From positions 1-38,204 of the forward strand of contig JBEKBO010000032.1 in assembly GCA_050015355.1 (NCBI GenBank): a stretch of 38,204 nucleotides of DNA, given 5' to 3'. The notes beneath the pieces are model-generated. The model was not told where the DNA came from. It saw only the letters and a program-made list of their open reading frames with translations, and did no database searches. Position 1 is the first letter of the stretch. Each line of letters opens with the position of its first letter. A program made the position numbers and the translations under genes. Source of the DNA: CAWBRT01 sp050015355. GTDB lineage: Bacteria > Acidobacteriota > Terriglobia > Terriglobales > Acidobacteriaceae. This document shows positions 1 through 8,935 of this stretch, one piece after another.

Positions 1-156
1 TGGCGTAGATGGGTCACAGAGAGTTCCTCCTCTGCGACACAACTTAGCGCAACTCAGCTACGGCCCGCCTCGCCGCACGCGAATGCGTCCGCCGCGCCAG
101 CGGCTTCGTTCAAGTCGGCTTGTGGAAGATGATGTGTGGGAGCGGAGGGCGTTGCG

Positions 157-184
157 CTTGGGGGCGCGAACCGGATGCTACAAT
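157..184 (+). promoter_or_regulatory. Candidate sigma70 promoter for lepA
   Basis: A good -10 hexamer, TACAAT at 179-184, is preceded at 16 bp by a weak -35 (CTTGGG, 157-162). Transcription would start near 191. That leaves a leader of about 210 nt that includes the palindromic repeat at 228-312. The -35 is poor, so the call rests mainly on the -10 and its position upstream of lepA. Confidence 0.4.
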
Positions 185-227
185 CAAGCAGTGTCGTGCC
201 CGCAATTTTGCGCCATATCTCAGGAAT

Positions 228-312
228 GTCACCCTGAGCGCAGCGAAGGGTCTATGTATTTTAGAAACAAATACATAGATTCTTCACTCGCTTCGCTCGT
301 TCAGAATGACAC
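228..312. repeat. Dispersed palindromic repeat, 'CTGAGCGcAGCGAAG' family, copy 1
   Basis: Imperfect inverted repeat. The left arm has GTCACCCTGAGCGCAGCGAAG followed by a run ending in ATGTATTT. The right arm returns AAATACAT and then CGCTTCGCTCGTTCAGAATGACAC. It would fold into a long hairpin in the lepA leader. A second member with the same GTGTCAT.CTGAGCG / CGCTCAGAATGACAC ends lies at 34721-34812, and a fragment near 31900-31919 shares CCTGAGCG-tAGCGAAGGA. It has no coding potential of its own. Confidence 0.8.
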
Positions 313-401
313 CTCAGGAAATATGAAGCGAATTTCCGGGACAGCACACTAGGTTCGCCCGTGCGCGATTGATTGCCTCGCCCTTGTTTTAACTGGAGTT
401 C

Positions 402-2216
402 ATGGACCGTCAATTCATTCGTAATTTCGCCATCATTGCCCACATCGATCACGGCAAGACGACGCTCTCGGACCGCTTGATGGAGTTGACCGGCTCGCTC
501 TCGGCGCGCGAGATGCTGGGGCATGACCAGTTTCTGGATGCGATGGAGTTGGAAAAGGAACGCGGCATCACCATTAAAGCTCACGCCGTGCGGATGAATT
601 ACCAGGCGAAGGACGGCAACACCTACCAGCTCAACCTGATCGACACTCCGGGGCACGTGGACTTTTCCTATGAGGTATCCCGCTCGCTGGCCTCGTGCGA
701 AGGCACGCTGCTGGTGGTGGATGCCGCGCAGGGCGTGGAAGCGCAGACGCTGGCGAACGCCTACATCGCCATCAATCACGGGCTGGAGATCATCCCGGTC
801 ATCAACAAAATCGATTTGCCAAGTGCGGACATTGAGCGCACCAAGGAAATGATCGAGGGCGCCGTCGGCCTGGATGCCAGCCACGCTCTTCCCATCAGCG
901 CCAAGACCGGCCAAGGCGTGCCCGAGGTGCTGGAAAGAATCGTCAGCCAGATTCCTCCTCCGAAAGGGAACATCGATGCCCCGCTGCAAGCGCTGATCTT
1001 CGATTCCTGGTTCGATTCCTACCGCGGCGTCGGTGTGCTGGCGCGCGTGATAAACGGCCGCATGAAAAAAGGGCAGCAGATCCGGTTGATGTCGAACGGC
1101 AAATCTTTCCAGGTGGAGACCATGGGCGTGCTCACGCCCAAGCCGGTCGAGATCGACGAGTTGACGGCCGGTGAGGTCGGGTTCTTCTTCGCAACCCTGA
1201 AGAACGTGCAGGACACAAAGATAGGCGATACCGTTACCGACGATGACCGCCCCGCCCTGGAAGCGCTGCCCGGCTTTGAAGAGATCAAGCCGATGGTCTT
1301 CGCCGGACTTTATACGGTGGACTCGCACGAGCACGCGTTGTTGCGCGATGCGCTCGAGAAACTCAGGCTCAACGATTCCTCGTTTTTCTTCGAGCCGGAG
1401 AGTTCCGCCGCTCTCGGCTTCGGTTTCCGCTGTGGATTCCTTGGCCTGCTGCACATGGAGATCATCCAGGAAAGGCTGGAGCGCGAGTTCAACCTCGAAC
1501 TCATCGTCACTGCTCCGAGCGTCCGCTACAAAGTAACGCTTACGGACGGCCAGGTGCTTGACGTGGACAATCCCTCCAAATGGCCCGACCAGACGCTGAT
1601 TGACAAGGTCGAGGAGCCGATTATCACCGCCAACATCCTCACCAACGAGGAATACGTGGGGGGGATATTTAAGCTGGTGGAAGAAAAGCGCGGCAAGCAG
1701 AAGAACTTCGAATACGTGAGTTCCAACCGCGTGTTGCTGACTTACGAGTTGCCGCTGAACGAAATTGTCCTCGACTTCTACGACCGGCTGAAGACCATAT
1801 CGCGCGGTTACGCCTCGCTGGATTATCACCTTTCCGGCTGGTGGGAATCGCCCATGGTCAAGCTGGACATCCTGGTGGCGGGCGATCCCGTGGATGCGCT
1901 CTCGATCATCGTGCACAAAGACCACTCCTACGAGCGCGGCCGGGCGCTGGTCAGCAGAATGCGCAAGTTGATTCCACGGCAGATGTTTGAGGTAGCCATT
2001 CAGGCAGCCATCGGCGCCAAGGTCATCGCCCGCGAAAGCGTTGCCGCGCTCCGCAAGAACGTATTGGCCAAATGCTACGGCGGCGACATCAGCCGCAAGC
2101 GCAAGCTTCTGGAAAAACAAAAAGAGGGCAAGCGCAGGATGAAACGGGTCGGCAAGGTCGATATTCCCCAGGAAGCCTTCCTGGCGGTGCTCAAGGTGGG
2201 CGACGATAGCGATTGA
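402..2216 (+). CDS. lepA: Elongation factor 4 (LepA), back-translocating ribosomal GTPase
   Basis: LepA/EF-4 is a translational GTPase that binds the ribosome and acts on stalled or mistranslocated complexes at the membrane-cytosol interface. The 604-residue product has the full G-domain set: G1 AHIDHGKTT at residues 13-21, G2 RGITI, G3 DTPGHVDF, G4 NKID and G5 SAK. EF-G-like domains II, III and V follow, then the LepA-specific C-terminal domain, rich in Lys/Arg (SRKRKLLEKQKEGKRRMKR). Length matches the family (about 600). The ATG at 402 has TGGAG upstream and gives the canonical start MDRQFIRNFAIIAHIDHGK. It is monocistronic, with a weak hairpin/T-run downstream at 2493-2515. The identification is secure. 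Confidence 0.97.
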   Translation: MDRQFIRNFAIIAHIDHGKTTLSDRLMELTGSLSAREMLGHDQFLDAMELEKERGITIKAHAVRMNYQAKDGNTYQLNLIDTPGHVDFSYEVSRSLASCEGTLLVVDAAQGVEAQTLANAYIAINHGLEIIPVINKIDLPSADIERTKEMIEGAVGLDASHALPISAKTGQGVPEVLERIVSQIPPPKGNIDAPLQALIFDSWFDSYRGVGVLARVINGRMKKGQQIRLMSNGKSFQVETMGVLTPKPVEIDELTAGEVGFFFATLKNVQDTKIGDTVTDDDRPALEALPGFEEIKPMVFAGLYTVDSHEHALLRDALEKLRLNDSSFFFEPESSAALGFGFRCGFLGLLHMEIIQERLEREFNLELIVTAPSVRYKVTLTDGQVLDVDNPSKWPDQTLIDKVEEPIITANILTNEEYVGGIFKLVEEKRGKQKNFEYVSSNRVLLTYELPLNEIVLDFYDRLKTISRGYASLDYHLSGWWESPMVKLDILVAGDPVDALSIIVHKDHSYERGRALVSRMRKLIPRQMFEVAIQAAIGAKVIARESVAALRKNVLAKCYGGDISRKRKLLEKQKEGKRRMKRVGKVDIPQEAFLAVLKVGDDSD

Positions 2217-2492
2217 AAGCCCGCTAAAATTAACCTGCGGCACTCTGCCCTATTTTGGTGCAAAGCGGCTGGTACTTCCAGTGTTGCTGCCCGACACTGT
2301 AAGGCATTGTCTCTGACGGTTTTAGCGTACCTAGCCGGGACATGGCGATCGCCCCTTAAGGTGATGAATGTGCAAAACTCCTTTTTGGGAACATGGCTGT
2401 CAACTGAATGTCCATCGGCCAAGAAGAAAGTCTAAATTACTCGTAAGTCATTAAATATATAGGTCTTTTTCTTTAATCAACCTGTAATAAAC

Positions 2493-2515
2493 GCCCTTTT
2501 GTGGGCATGTTTTTG
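2493..2515 (+). terminator. Weak intrinsic terminator candidate for lepA
   Basis: GCCC (2493-2496), loop TTTTGT, GGGC (2503-2506), then ATG and a run of five T. The stem is only four base pairs and it lies about 280 bp after the stop codon, so this is a tentative call. Confidence 0.3.
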
Positions 2516-2637
2516 CCCTTCTTTAAGTGCGGCAGCACTTTTCTCCACAGAAATTTCCACAGCCTTATGTCAGGATTTGCCTGCCGTTTTGGGCCCCACC
2601 GAAACTGCGCGATCGCGCTCCTTCCCAAATAAGGAAA

Positions 2638-2655
2638 GCCGCCTGGTCAGGCGGC
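2638..2655 (-). terminator. Intrinsic terminator of the bamA-ompH transcript
   Basis: A perfect 7-bp GC stem GCCGCCT / AGGCGGC (2638-2644 and 2649-2655) encloses the four-base loop GGTC. Read on the minus strand it is followed by TTTCCTTATTT. It lies about 95 bp beyond the ompH stop codon, in the right orientation for that operon. Confidence 0.75.
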
Positions 2656-2748
2656 CTTTGAAAACGGATCGGGGCTCCGCCAAATGGAGACCAGCTTCGC
2701 GAAAGCTATATCCACGAAGCAGCCCGGCGGGGCTACATCGCTTCTGCG

Positions 2749-3438
2749 CTAGTGGGCGCCCTGCTTCGGAGCAGTAGGCGCACCGCCAGCGGGTTTCGGA
2801 GCGATCGCCGGAGCGGTCTTGGGCGCGGTCGTGGCCGGGCCAGCTCCAGCCGTCTTGGGCTGGGGAGGCACACCGGATACGCTGTTATATGCCTCAATGA
2901 GGATCGGGGTCACGTCCACCGAGGTTGCAGCCCACAGTACCGGGCTGGCCTGACCGGAGTAATCGAGAATGATGGAGTACCCGTGCTCTTTCGCGTACTT
3001 GTCGAGGACTTCCATCATTTTCTGGCCGATCCGGGTGGCAATTTCATTCTGCTGGGCCTGGAGGTCGTTGTTGGCGTCTTCGTAGCTGCGCTGCAGCGTT
3101 TTCTGTTTATTATCGATTTGCTTCAGCAAGTTGCCGCGGGCATCTTCGTTCAGCTTGTCACCGGTGGTGCTGAGCTGTCTCTTTAGATCTTCGACTTCGC
3201 GGTTCAGCGACTCAAGTTCGTTGCGTTTCGGGTCGAATTTCTTTCGCAAGGACTCGAAATCGCGCTGGCCTTCGTTGCTACCGATAATTGCGGCCTGGAT
3301 ATTCACTATCCCAATTCTTGAGGGGGTTGCCGTAGCTGTTGCTGCCGGGGCTGCCGCTGGCGACCCAGTTTGTGCGAACGTGGCAATTGAAAGCACGGCC
3401 ACAACAACCAGAACGAAACGAGAAGAATGAAGTGTCAT
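2749..3438 (-). CDS. ompH: OmpH/Skp-family periplasmic chaperone
   Basis: Skp/OmpH proteins hold unfolded outer-membrane proteins in the periplasm and hand them to the BAM complex. The 229-residue product starts with a signal peptide (hydrophobic LVVVAVLSIATFA). A low-complexity Ala/Thr linker follows, then the OmpH signature beginning RIGIVNIQAAI. Next is a long charged coiled coil (about residues 60-130, with DFESLRKKFDPKRNELESLNREV-type heptads) and the segment around YAKEHGYSIILDYS. The C-terminal 40 residues are a Pro/Ala/Lys-rich tail beyond the usual family end. It lies 221 bp downstream of bamA, the customary pairing, and has its own strong promoter at 3550-3578. The start ATG is preceded by AAGGAG at a rather long spacing. 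Confidence 0.9.
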   Translation of the reverse strand: MTLHSSRFVLVVVAVLSIATFAQTGSPAAAPAATATATPSRIGIVNIQAAIIGSNEGQRDFESLRKKFDPKRNELESLNREVEDLKRQLSTTGDKLNEDARGNLLKQIDNKQKTLQRSYEDANNDLQAQQNEIATRIGQKMMEVLDKYAKEHGYSIILDYSGQASPVLWAATSVDVTPILIEAYNSVSGVPPQPKTAGAGPATTAPKTAPAIAPKPAGGAPTAPKQGAH

Positions 3439-3549
3439 TGAGTTGCTTGACTCCTTGGAGCCTCTGAGGATTTCGGACCGAAACTTTGCAATAGCAGGAC
3501 CAGCCTAGGCAGCTGTCGAACGGACAAATCTCTCTAGACGAATGCTGCA

Positions 3550-3578
3550 ATTATAGATTTGCGGGCAGCGGCGGTCAA
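3550..3578 (-). promoter_or_regulatory. Strong sigma70-type promoter for ompH
   Basis: Read on the minus strand: TTGACC (3578-3573), a 17-bp spacer, then a perfect TATAAT (3555-3550). The start point would be near 3543, giving a leader of about 105 nt before the ompH ATG. It lies in the bamA-ompH spacer, so ompH can be expressed independently of bamA. Confidence 0.75.
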
Positions 3579-3659
3579 ACACGAGTCTCTGCCAAACCGC
3601 CTGCCTCCGCTGCTTCCAATGCGCCCAGCCGGCCCAGGTTGCGCCGGTTGGGATGAGGA

Positions 3660-6509
3660 TCAAAACGTTGTCGCCACGGTGAAGCGAAACGTGTTGAAAG
3701 GTTCGCGCAACCGGTAGCCAACGCCATAAGTCGCGATCGCCTGCTGATAGGTGTAGTCGCCAGCCCCGCCCGGCGGGAACATGCTCCGGGTGATCGTCTG
3801 CTGCGGCAGCTGGGCAATGGTGTTCATGCGCATCGGGTTCACCGCGTAATAGATGCGGAAAGGCGCATTGACCACCGGCAGGATGACCTGCAACTCCAAT
3901 CCGGTAGACATACGCATGATGCCGTTAGTGCCAGAGATCGGCCGGAGATTGGCGCCAATTGGCGAGAGCCCCAAACCGGTCAGCGTGTTTCCCTGGCAAG
4001 TGAAAGCGGGAGTAACTACGGCACAGCCGTAGGTCAGGTTGTTCAAACCGGTCGTTGGGTTACTCAGGACGTCCGACGAGACTTGCAACTGCGATTGCCG
4101 CAACGCCATGTTCCACCCGGCGTCAACGAAGGCAGCCATGGTGACGGGGCCGACAATCGGGATCCGATATTCCATGTTGGAGATTATGCTGGTGTCGCCG
4201 CCGGGGAAAACGAGCTGGTAAATCGGGACTTGAACGATCGTATTGCCGCGTCTGAGGTTGTTGGCATCGAGTGGAACGGTGGAACCGTCGGGGTTCTGCA
4301 GCGTAATACTTTGCGAACCCGCCAGGAACGCGACCGGAGATACCGCGCGGATATCGAAGCCGCGCAAGTCGGTATCGCCACCGAGGAAGAAGCGCTCGAA
4401 CGGTGAAGCGCCAAGCCCGCCATATCCGGAGATGTGCGACGCCTGGATGCGGAATCCGAATGTCTGGCGTCCCTCGGCGGGATGCCCGTATTTGGGGATC
4501 AGCCCCTTCATCGGGATGAACTGCTTGTACTCGGCGACGGGCCGGATGCTCTTTACATTGCCGCCGAGTCCCGAGATATCCGTGCCAACGAAAAAGCTCT
4601 TCCCGTTATGCGGCCGCATTGGATAGTCAATGTGGTTGTAGCTGAAATTCGGCGTAATCTTGCTGGTTTTGATGCCACTGAGCGCATTGGGCCCGGAAAT
4701 ATTGCGGAAAGTCACGTCCTCGAAATACAGTTGCGAAGCGGTCGTGAACGTGGAGATCGAGGAAACGTCGAATCCGTAAGTCAGCCCCACGCGCTTGAAC
4801 GAACGCTTAATGGGATAACTGAGCGAAACCGTGGCGCCGGTGCTCGCCTGCGAGTAGTTTTGCAGCGAATTGGCAAGTGCCAACGGCAGGTTCAGGTTGG
4901 CGCCAAAGGCAAGGCTCGCCTGCTTCGCCTGGTTGTAATCAAAGCGCCGGGCATAAACGGTAAAGCCCGTCTGCAAGGGCCGGTCGAAAAGATAGGGCTC
5001 GGTGAACCCAAACATCACATTTCGTTCGTACTGACCGATGGTTCCCTGTACCTGGAGAGTCTCGCCAAGACCGAGAAAGTTGTTGGTAGTGAAACTAAGG
5101 CCAATGAATGTACCCGACATCCCGCTGACGCCGCCGGTGAGGCCGATCGAATTCTTGCCTTTCTCCTTCAACTTGAGCGTGATATCGACGGAGTTATCGG
5201 CCACGTTCTGGTGGACTTCCGAGGCCTGCTCGGGCTTAAGCGCCTCAAAGTAGCTGAGCTGATTCAAACGCAGAAGCGAAAGCTCCCAGAGTTGGCTGTT
5301 GTAGAGGTTGCCTTCTTCGATCGCCAGTTCGCGCCGAATCACCTTATCTCGCGTTGTCGTATTGCCTTGGAATTCTATCCGCCTTACGTAAAACTGCTTG
5401 CCTTCGTCAATGTCGATCTTCAGCGTGATCAACTTATGTTCTTCGTCTAAGGTAGTGTCCGGTACCGAGGTGAAATTAATATACCCAAGCGCCCCATAGA
5501 CTTTGCGCAGATCCTCGAGACCTTTGCGCACCATGTCGGCGTTAAAAATCTCGCCGTCCTTCATGCGGAACTGCCTCCGCAGGACTGCCGTGTTGGTGAT
5601 CGTCTTGTTGCCGGAAAATGTAATCTGCTTGAGGCGGTAGCGCGCGCCTTCCTCTACCGGGACGGTGATATCGACCACTTTGCCGTGCTTAGGCTTGAAC
5701 GGGAGGTACCAAGTGACGCCAGTCTTGTCGTGAATCTGCGTTTTCGGATCTTGCACAACCGCCTTGTAGTAGCCCAGCGTTTGATACTCGTAGCGGACTC
5801 GTTCAGCGTCTTCACTGAGCTTCGTGGCGTCGTACGTGCGCGCGAACAGGTTCTCCAAAATGAGGCTCTTGGGGATACCAAACGCGTGCGTGTTCTTCAT
5901 CGCCTGCCTCAAAGTGCGGGAGCTGACCCGTTTGTTGCCTACGAAGCTGATCTTTCCGACCTTAACCTTGGGGCCTTCCTTGATCACGAAGGTGACGCCT
6001 ACCGAAGCTGGAGGAATCGGGCGCACTTCGGTTCGCACGGTGGCGAACTGGTGTCCGTGAGCCGACTCCATCTCCTTGATTACGACCTCCGCCTTCTTGA
6101 TTCGCGTGGGATCGAACTGGCTCTCCTGGCTGATACCCACTTTCCGTTCCTTGAACTTGTCTAGCAGGTCGCTCTGCGAAAAGGAATTCAGGCCGTCATA
6201 CTTGATCTCGCGGATGGTGGGCTTTTCCTTGACGTAAACGTAAATGATCCAGCCCTTCGGCGTCTGCTCGCGTTCGAAACGCAGATCGTCGAAATAGCCG
6301 GTATTCCAGAGCGCGTTGAAGTCACGCTCCAGTCCCACCTGGTCGTAGATATCGCCGCGGCGAGTGGTCATGCGTGACTTGATGGTGTCAACCGGAATGC
6401 GCCGGTTTCCTCTCGGCACAATGTCAGCGATTACTCCCTCCTGCGCCAGCGCCATCGAGCACAACAGCAGGAGGACCGCCGAAAGGCGAAAGGCAAAGCA
6501 GCGCCCCAA
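3660..6509 (-). CDS. bamA: Outer membrane protein assembly factor BamA (Omp85)
   Basis: BamA inserts beta-barrel proteins into the outer membrane. After a signal peptide (hydrophobic LSAVLLLLCSMALAQ) the protein shows successive POTRA domains, with repeats such as IREIKYDGLNSFSQSDL, KISFVGNKRVSSRTL, ITFSGNKTITNTAVL and IEFQGNTTTRDKVI. A 16-strand barrel follows, carrying the conserved L6 motif as LRGF in FFLGGDTDLRGFDIR, and the product ends in a terminal Phe, the BAM signal. The reading frame is open up to 6797, but a TATAAT promoter at 6607-6635 lies inside that extension. I therefore place the start at an in-frame TTG (6509), which gives 949 residues. No ATG or GTG exists in frame between promoter and signal peptide. 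An ATG at 6547 with GGAA upstream is out of frame. Confidence 0.93.
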   Translation of the reverse strand: MGRCFAFRLSAVLLLLCSMALAQEGVIADIVPRGNRRIPVDTIKSRMTTRRGDIYDQVGLERDFNALWNTGYFDDLRFEREQTPKGWIIYVYVKEKPTIREIKYDGLNSFSQSDLLDKFKERKVGISQESQFDPTRIKKAEVVIKEMESAHGHQFATVRTEVRPIPPASVGVTFVIKEGPKVKVGKISFVGNKRVSSRTLRQAMKNTHAFGIPKSLILENLFARTYDATKLSEDAERVRYEYQTLGYYKAVVQDPKTQIHDKTGVTWYLPFKPKHGKVVDITVPVEEGARYRLKQITFSGNKTITNTAVLRRQFRMKDGEIFNADMVRKGLEDLRKVYGALGYINFTSVPDTTLDEEHKLITLKIDIDEGKQFYVRRIEFQGNTTTRDKVIRRELAIEEGNLYNSQLWELSLLRLNQLSYFEALKPEQASEVHQNVADNSVDITLKLKEKGKNSIGLTGGVSGMSGTFIGLSFTTNNFLGLGETLQVQGTIGQYERNVMFGFTEPYLFDRPLQTGFTVYARRFDYNQAKQASLAFGANLNLPLALANSLQNYSQASTGATVSLSYPIKRSFKRVGLTYGFDVSSISTFTTASQLYFEDVTFRNISGPNALSGIKTSKITPNFSYNHIDYPMRPHNGKSFFVGTDISGLGGNVKSIRPVAEYKQFIPMKGLIPKYGHPAEGRQTFGFRIQASHISGYGGLGASPFERFFLGGDTDLRGFDIRAVSPVAFLAGSQSITLQNPDGSTVPLDANNLRRGNTIVQVPIYQLVFPGGDTSIISNMEYRIPIVGPVTMAAFVDAGWNMALRQSQLQVSSDVLSNPTTGLNNLTYGCAVVTPAFTCQGNTLTGLGLSPIGANLRPISGTNGIMRMSTGLELQVILPVVNAPFRIYYAVNPMRMNTIAQLPQQTITRSMFPPGGAGDYTYQQAIATYGVGYRLREPFNTFRFTVATTF

Positions 6510-6606
6510 AAGCGCCAGCCGAGAATTCCGAGTCGCAGGACAGACATTATTAGTTCCGAAGATAGCAAAACCTCGAGTACAGGAACTTTGGAGCGCAGAA
6601 TTGTTA

Positions 6607-6635
6607 ATTATACGAGAGTGCAGCTCGGAAACCAA
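6607..6635 (-). promoter_or_regulatory. sigma70-type promoter for bamA
   Basis: Read on the minus strand: TTGGTT (6635-6630), 17-bp spacer, perfect TATAAT (6612-6607). Transcription would start near 6600, about 90 nt before the proposed TTG start at 6509. This rules out the far upstream in-frame ATG at 6797. Confidence 0.6.
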
Positions 6636-6784
6636 AGAATGCCGTGGTGAGCTGGCTAAGTAAACACCTCTCACGAACGAAGTTGCGTCCCGCAATGTCG
6701 CAAAGGGCACAAAAGGGGAGGGCGCTTTTGAACCCTGCCGGCCTGGCATGCGTTCAGGATTTCGCCCGCAGGCTCCCACTGCGC

Positions 6785-8935
6785 TCATTGCCCACAAGAT
6801 GGCTCGACTTCCACCAAGGTTGAGTAAAACGTAGGCCCACGGCCCAGGTCAGTCAGGCGCTGCGATGTCAGGGCATTCACGTTCACTCCCCCGGAGGCGA
6901 GCTTGGCCCACCCGAGCCGTGCGACCGCCATTCCCGCCTGAAGCGATGCATCCAGTTTAGCTGGCAGCACGAGTTCTCCACGGTCGTTATACACCCGCAC
7001 GCGCGCGCCGTCGCTGATGCCGCGTGCGGCGGCGTCCAGCGGATTCATTTCCAGGCAAGGCTCTGGTTCGAGCGCCTGATGCGCCGGCAGATTGCAGAAG
7101 GTCGAGTTCAGGCAATTGTCGGGCTTGCGCGGCAGCAACTCCAAAGTGAAACGCTTGTTACCGGAGTGCCGCGATTCGCGGGGTGCGCGGAAGACAGGTA
7201 GAGGATCAACCCCCTCGCCCGCCAAACTTTCGCTGTAAAACTCCGCCTTACCGCTTGGGGTGAAAAAATTGCCGTTCGCGAAGGGCAAAAAGGGCGCATC
7301 GGGCGTCGGCGCGCTTTGCGAAGTGCTCCCCCCGGCCGCGGCGGCCGCGAAGTTCAAGCGGACGTGGCCTTTCCGTTCCAGACGCTGGCGATCAATTCCC
7401 GCCAGCCTCGGGTGGTTGGTCGAGAGCGCAAGGTCGATGGCGTCGTCGACGGACTCGAGGAAACAGGCTTCGGTGAAGCCCATGCGCCGCGCGAGCTCTG
7501 CGAATACGTCGAAATTGCTCCGCGATTCGCCCAGCGGCTCGATGGCTTTGTGCGAGACCTGGAGGAAATAGGTGCCGTAGGAACCTTGCAGGTCCTTGTG
7601 CTCGAAAAACGTTGTGGCGGGCAGAACGATGTCCGCGTAGTCGCAGGTGTCGGTCAGGAACTGCTCGTGTACCACGGTGAACAGGTCGGGCCGCGACAGG
7701 CCCTTCACCACGGCGTTGTGATCGGGACACACTGCCGCGGGATTGCAGTTATAGACGAACAGTGCCTTTACCGGAGGATCGGCAAGTTTTTCCAGGACGC
7801 TGCCCAACTCCACCATGTTGATGACGCGAGCTGGGCGCCCAAGCGCCTGCTGCATCAGGTCAGGACGCTGCAGGCCCGCTTTGTCGAGCGGAAACAATGC
7901 GCTGGTGGAGAGCTGCAAGCCGCCGCCGACGTCCTTCCACGAGCCGGTCAGGCACGGCAGCATGCAAATTCCCCGGATTGCCTGGCCGCCGTTTTCGCCG
8001 CGTTGCACACCATAGCCAAGGCGGATTGCCGCCGGTCTAGCGGTGGCATACTCGTACGCCAACCGCCGGATGTCTTCGGCGGAAATGCCCGTCCACCGGG
8101 CTGCCCACTCGGGCGTGCACTCCTCGACATGCTCTCGCAGCCGGTCGAAGCCGTGCGTGTAGCGGGCAACGTAGTCTGAGTCGTGGAGACTCTCGCGAAT
8201 GATAACGTGCATCATCGCCAGCGCCAGCGCCAAGTCGGTGCCCGGATGAATCGGCAGGTACCAATCCGCGCAGCGGGCCGTGCGCGTGGGATAGGGGTCA
8301 ATCACGATCAGCTTGCCGCCCTTGCGGCGCGCTTCCTCGATGAAGGGCCAGAGGTGAACATTGTTGGCATGAACGTTGGTTCCCCACACCAGGATGAAGC
8401 GCGAGTGGCGGAACTGCTCGGGTTCGGTGCCGATCTTGCCGCCAAGCACGGCGATAAGTCCGGCCTCCCCGGCGGTCGAACAGATGGTGCGGTCGAGTTG
8501 CGATGCGCCCAGGCGATGGAAGAAACGGCGATCCATCGAGGCATTGTTCAGCGCTCCCAAGGTGCCGCCGTAGGAGAAAGGAAGAATTGCCTCCGGCCCG
8601 AATTCCTCGGCGATCTGGCGGAAACGCGTCACGATCTCGCCGAGCGCCTCATCCCAGGAGATGCGCACGAACGCATCATCTTGACCATCATGCAGGACAG
8701 CGCCGGCGGCCTTCGCCGGACCCTTCGGCTTGACCCGCCGAAGCGGGTAGAGGACGCGGCCGGGCGAGTAAACGCGGTCGAGGTACTTGGCTACCTTGGC
8801 GCACAAAAACCCGCGCGTGACCGGATGTGCCGGATCGCCCTGTATGCGCGTTGCGCGCCCATCCTCGACGGTGATCAGAACGCCGCACGCGTCCGGGCAG
8901 TCGTGCGGACAGGCGGCGTGTACAACTTGTTTCAT
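6785..8935 (-). CDS. Molybdopterin-dependent oxidoreductase (DMSO reductase superfamily, YoaE-like)
   Basis: Catalytic subunit of the Mo/W-bis-MGD family, which carries out two-electron redox chemistry on small substrates. The 716-residue protein opens with a [4Fe-4S] binding pattern, CPHDCPDAC in MKQVVHAACPHDCPDACG, with the fourth Cys about 35 residues on (GFLCAK). The cofactor-binding core includes FSYGGTLGALNNASMDRRFF and WGTNVHANNVHLWPF. The residue region expected to carry the Mo ligand reads ICSTAG. A C-terminal molydop-binding domain (NPLDAAARGISDGARVRVYNDRGE) completes the fold. There is no Tat signal, so it is probably cytoplasmic. I chose the ATG at 8935 because it gives the family start; upstream in-frame sequence is not conserved-looking. 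No FeS or membrane partner subunit is nearby, and the substrate cannot be inferred. Confidence 0.88.
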   Translation of the reverse strand: MKQVVHAACPHDCPDACGVLITVEDGRATRIQGDPAHPVTRGFLCAKVAKYLDRVYSPGRVLYPLRRVKPKGPAKAAGAVLHDGQDDAFVRISWDEALGEIVTRFRQIAEEFGPEAILPFSYGGTLGALNNASMDRRFFHRLGASQLDRTICSTAGEAGLIAVLGGKIGTEPEQFRHSRFILVWGTNVHANNVHLWPFIEEARRKGGKLIVIDPYPTRTARCADWYLPIHPGTDLALALAMMHVIIRESLHDSDYVARYTHGFDRLREHVEECTPEWAARWTGISAEDIRRLAYEYATARPAAIRLGYGVQRGENGGQAIRGICMLPCLTGSWKDVGGGLQLSTSALFPLDKAGLQRPDLMQQALGRPARVINMVELGSVLEKLADPPVKALFVYNCNPAAVCPDHNAVVKGLSRPDLFTVVHEQFLTDTCDYADIVLPATTFFEHKDLQGSYGTYFLQVSHKAIEPLGESRSNFDVFAELARRMGFTEACFLESVDDAIDLALSTNHPRLAGIDRQRLERKGHVRLNFAAAAAGGSTSQSAPTPDAPFLPFANGNFFTPSGKAEFYSESLAGEGVDPLPVFRAPRESRHSGNKRFTLELLPRKPDNCLNSTFCNLPAHQALEPEPCLEMNPLDAAARGISDGARVRVYNDRGELVLPAKLDASLQAGMAVARLGWAKLASGGVNVNALTSQRLTDLGRGPTFYSTLVEVEPSCGQ

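Larger units (their letters stand above)
1..401. other. Upstream region of lepA; no confident gene
   Basis: The first 132 bases are open in frame 1 up to a TGA at 130-132. They could be the 3' tail of a gene that begins outside the window, but the conceptual peptide is Ala/Ser-rich and shows no recognisable motif, so I do not call a gene. The rest holds a candidate promoter (157-184), a palindromic repeat (228-312) and the lepA ribosome-binding site (TGGAG just before 402). Confidence 0.5.
2217..2748. other. Intergenic region between convergent lepA and ompH
   Basis: This 530-bp stretch separates convergent genes. The left part is more AT-rich than the coding neighbours and shows no ORF with coding character. 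It contains a weak plus-strand terminator candidate (2493-2515) and a strong hairpin (2638-2655) that suits the minus-strand ompH transcript. I see no RNA gene, but a small RNA in the AT-rich section around 2400-2500 cannot be excluded by eye. Confidence 0.5.

Noticed and set aside
261..2243. Long minus-strand open frame antisense to lepA (660 codons)
   Set aside because: It mirrors lepA codon structure, is rich in His/Gln/Arg/Val typical of antisense shadows in GC-rich genes, and shows no domain.
2550..2565. DnaA-box-like TTTCCACAG near an AT-rich stretch as a possible origin
   Set aside because: Only one or two partial matches, no cluster, and no dnaA/dnaN context.
2499..2777. Plus-strand ORF of 92 codons after lepA
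   Set aside because: No ribosome-binding site, no coding composition, and it runs through the ompH terminator hairpin into ompH itself.
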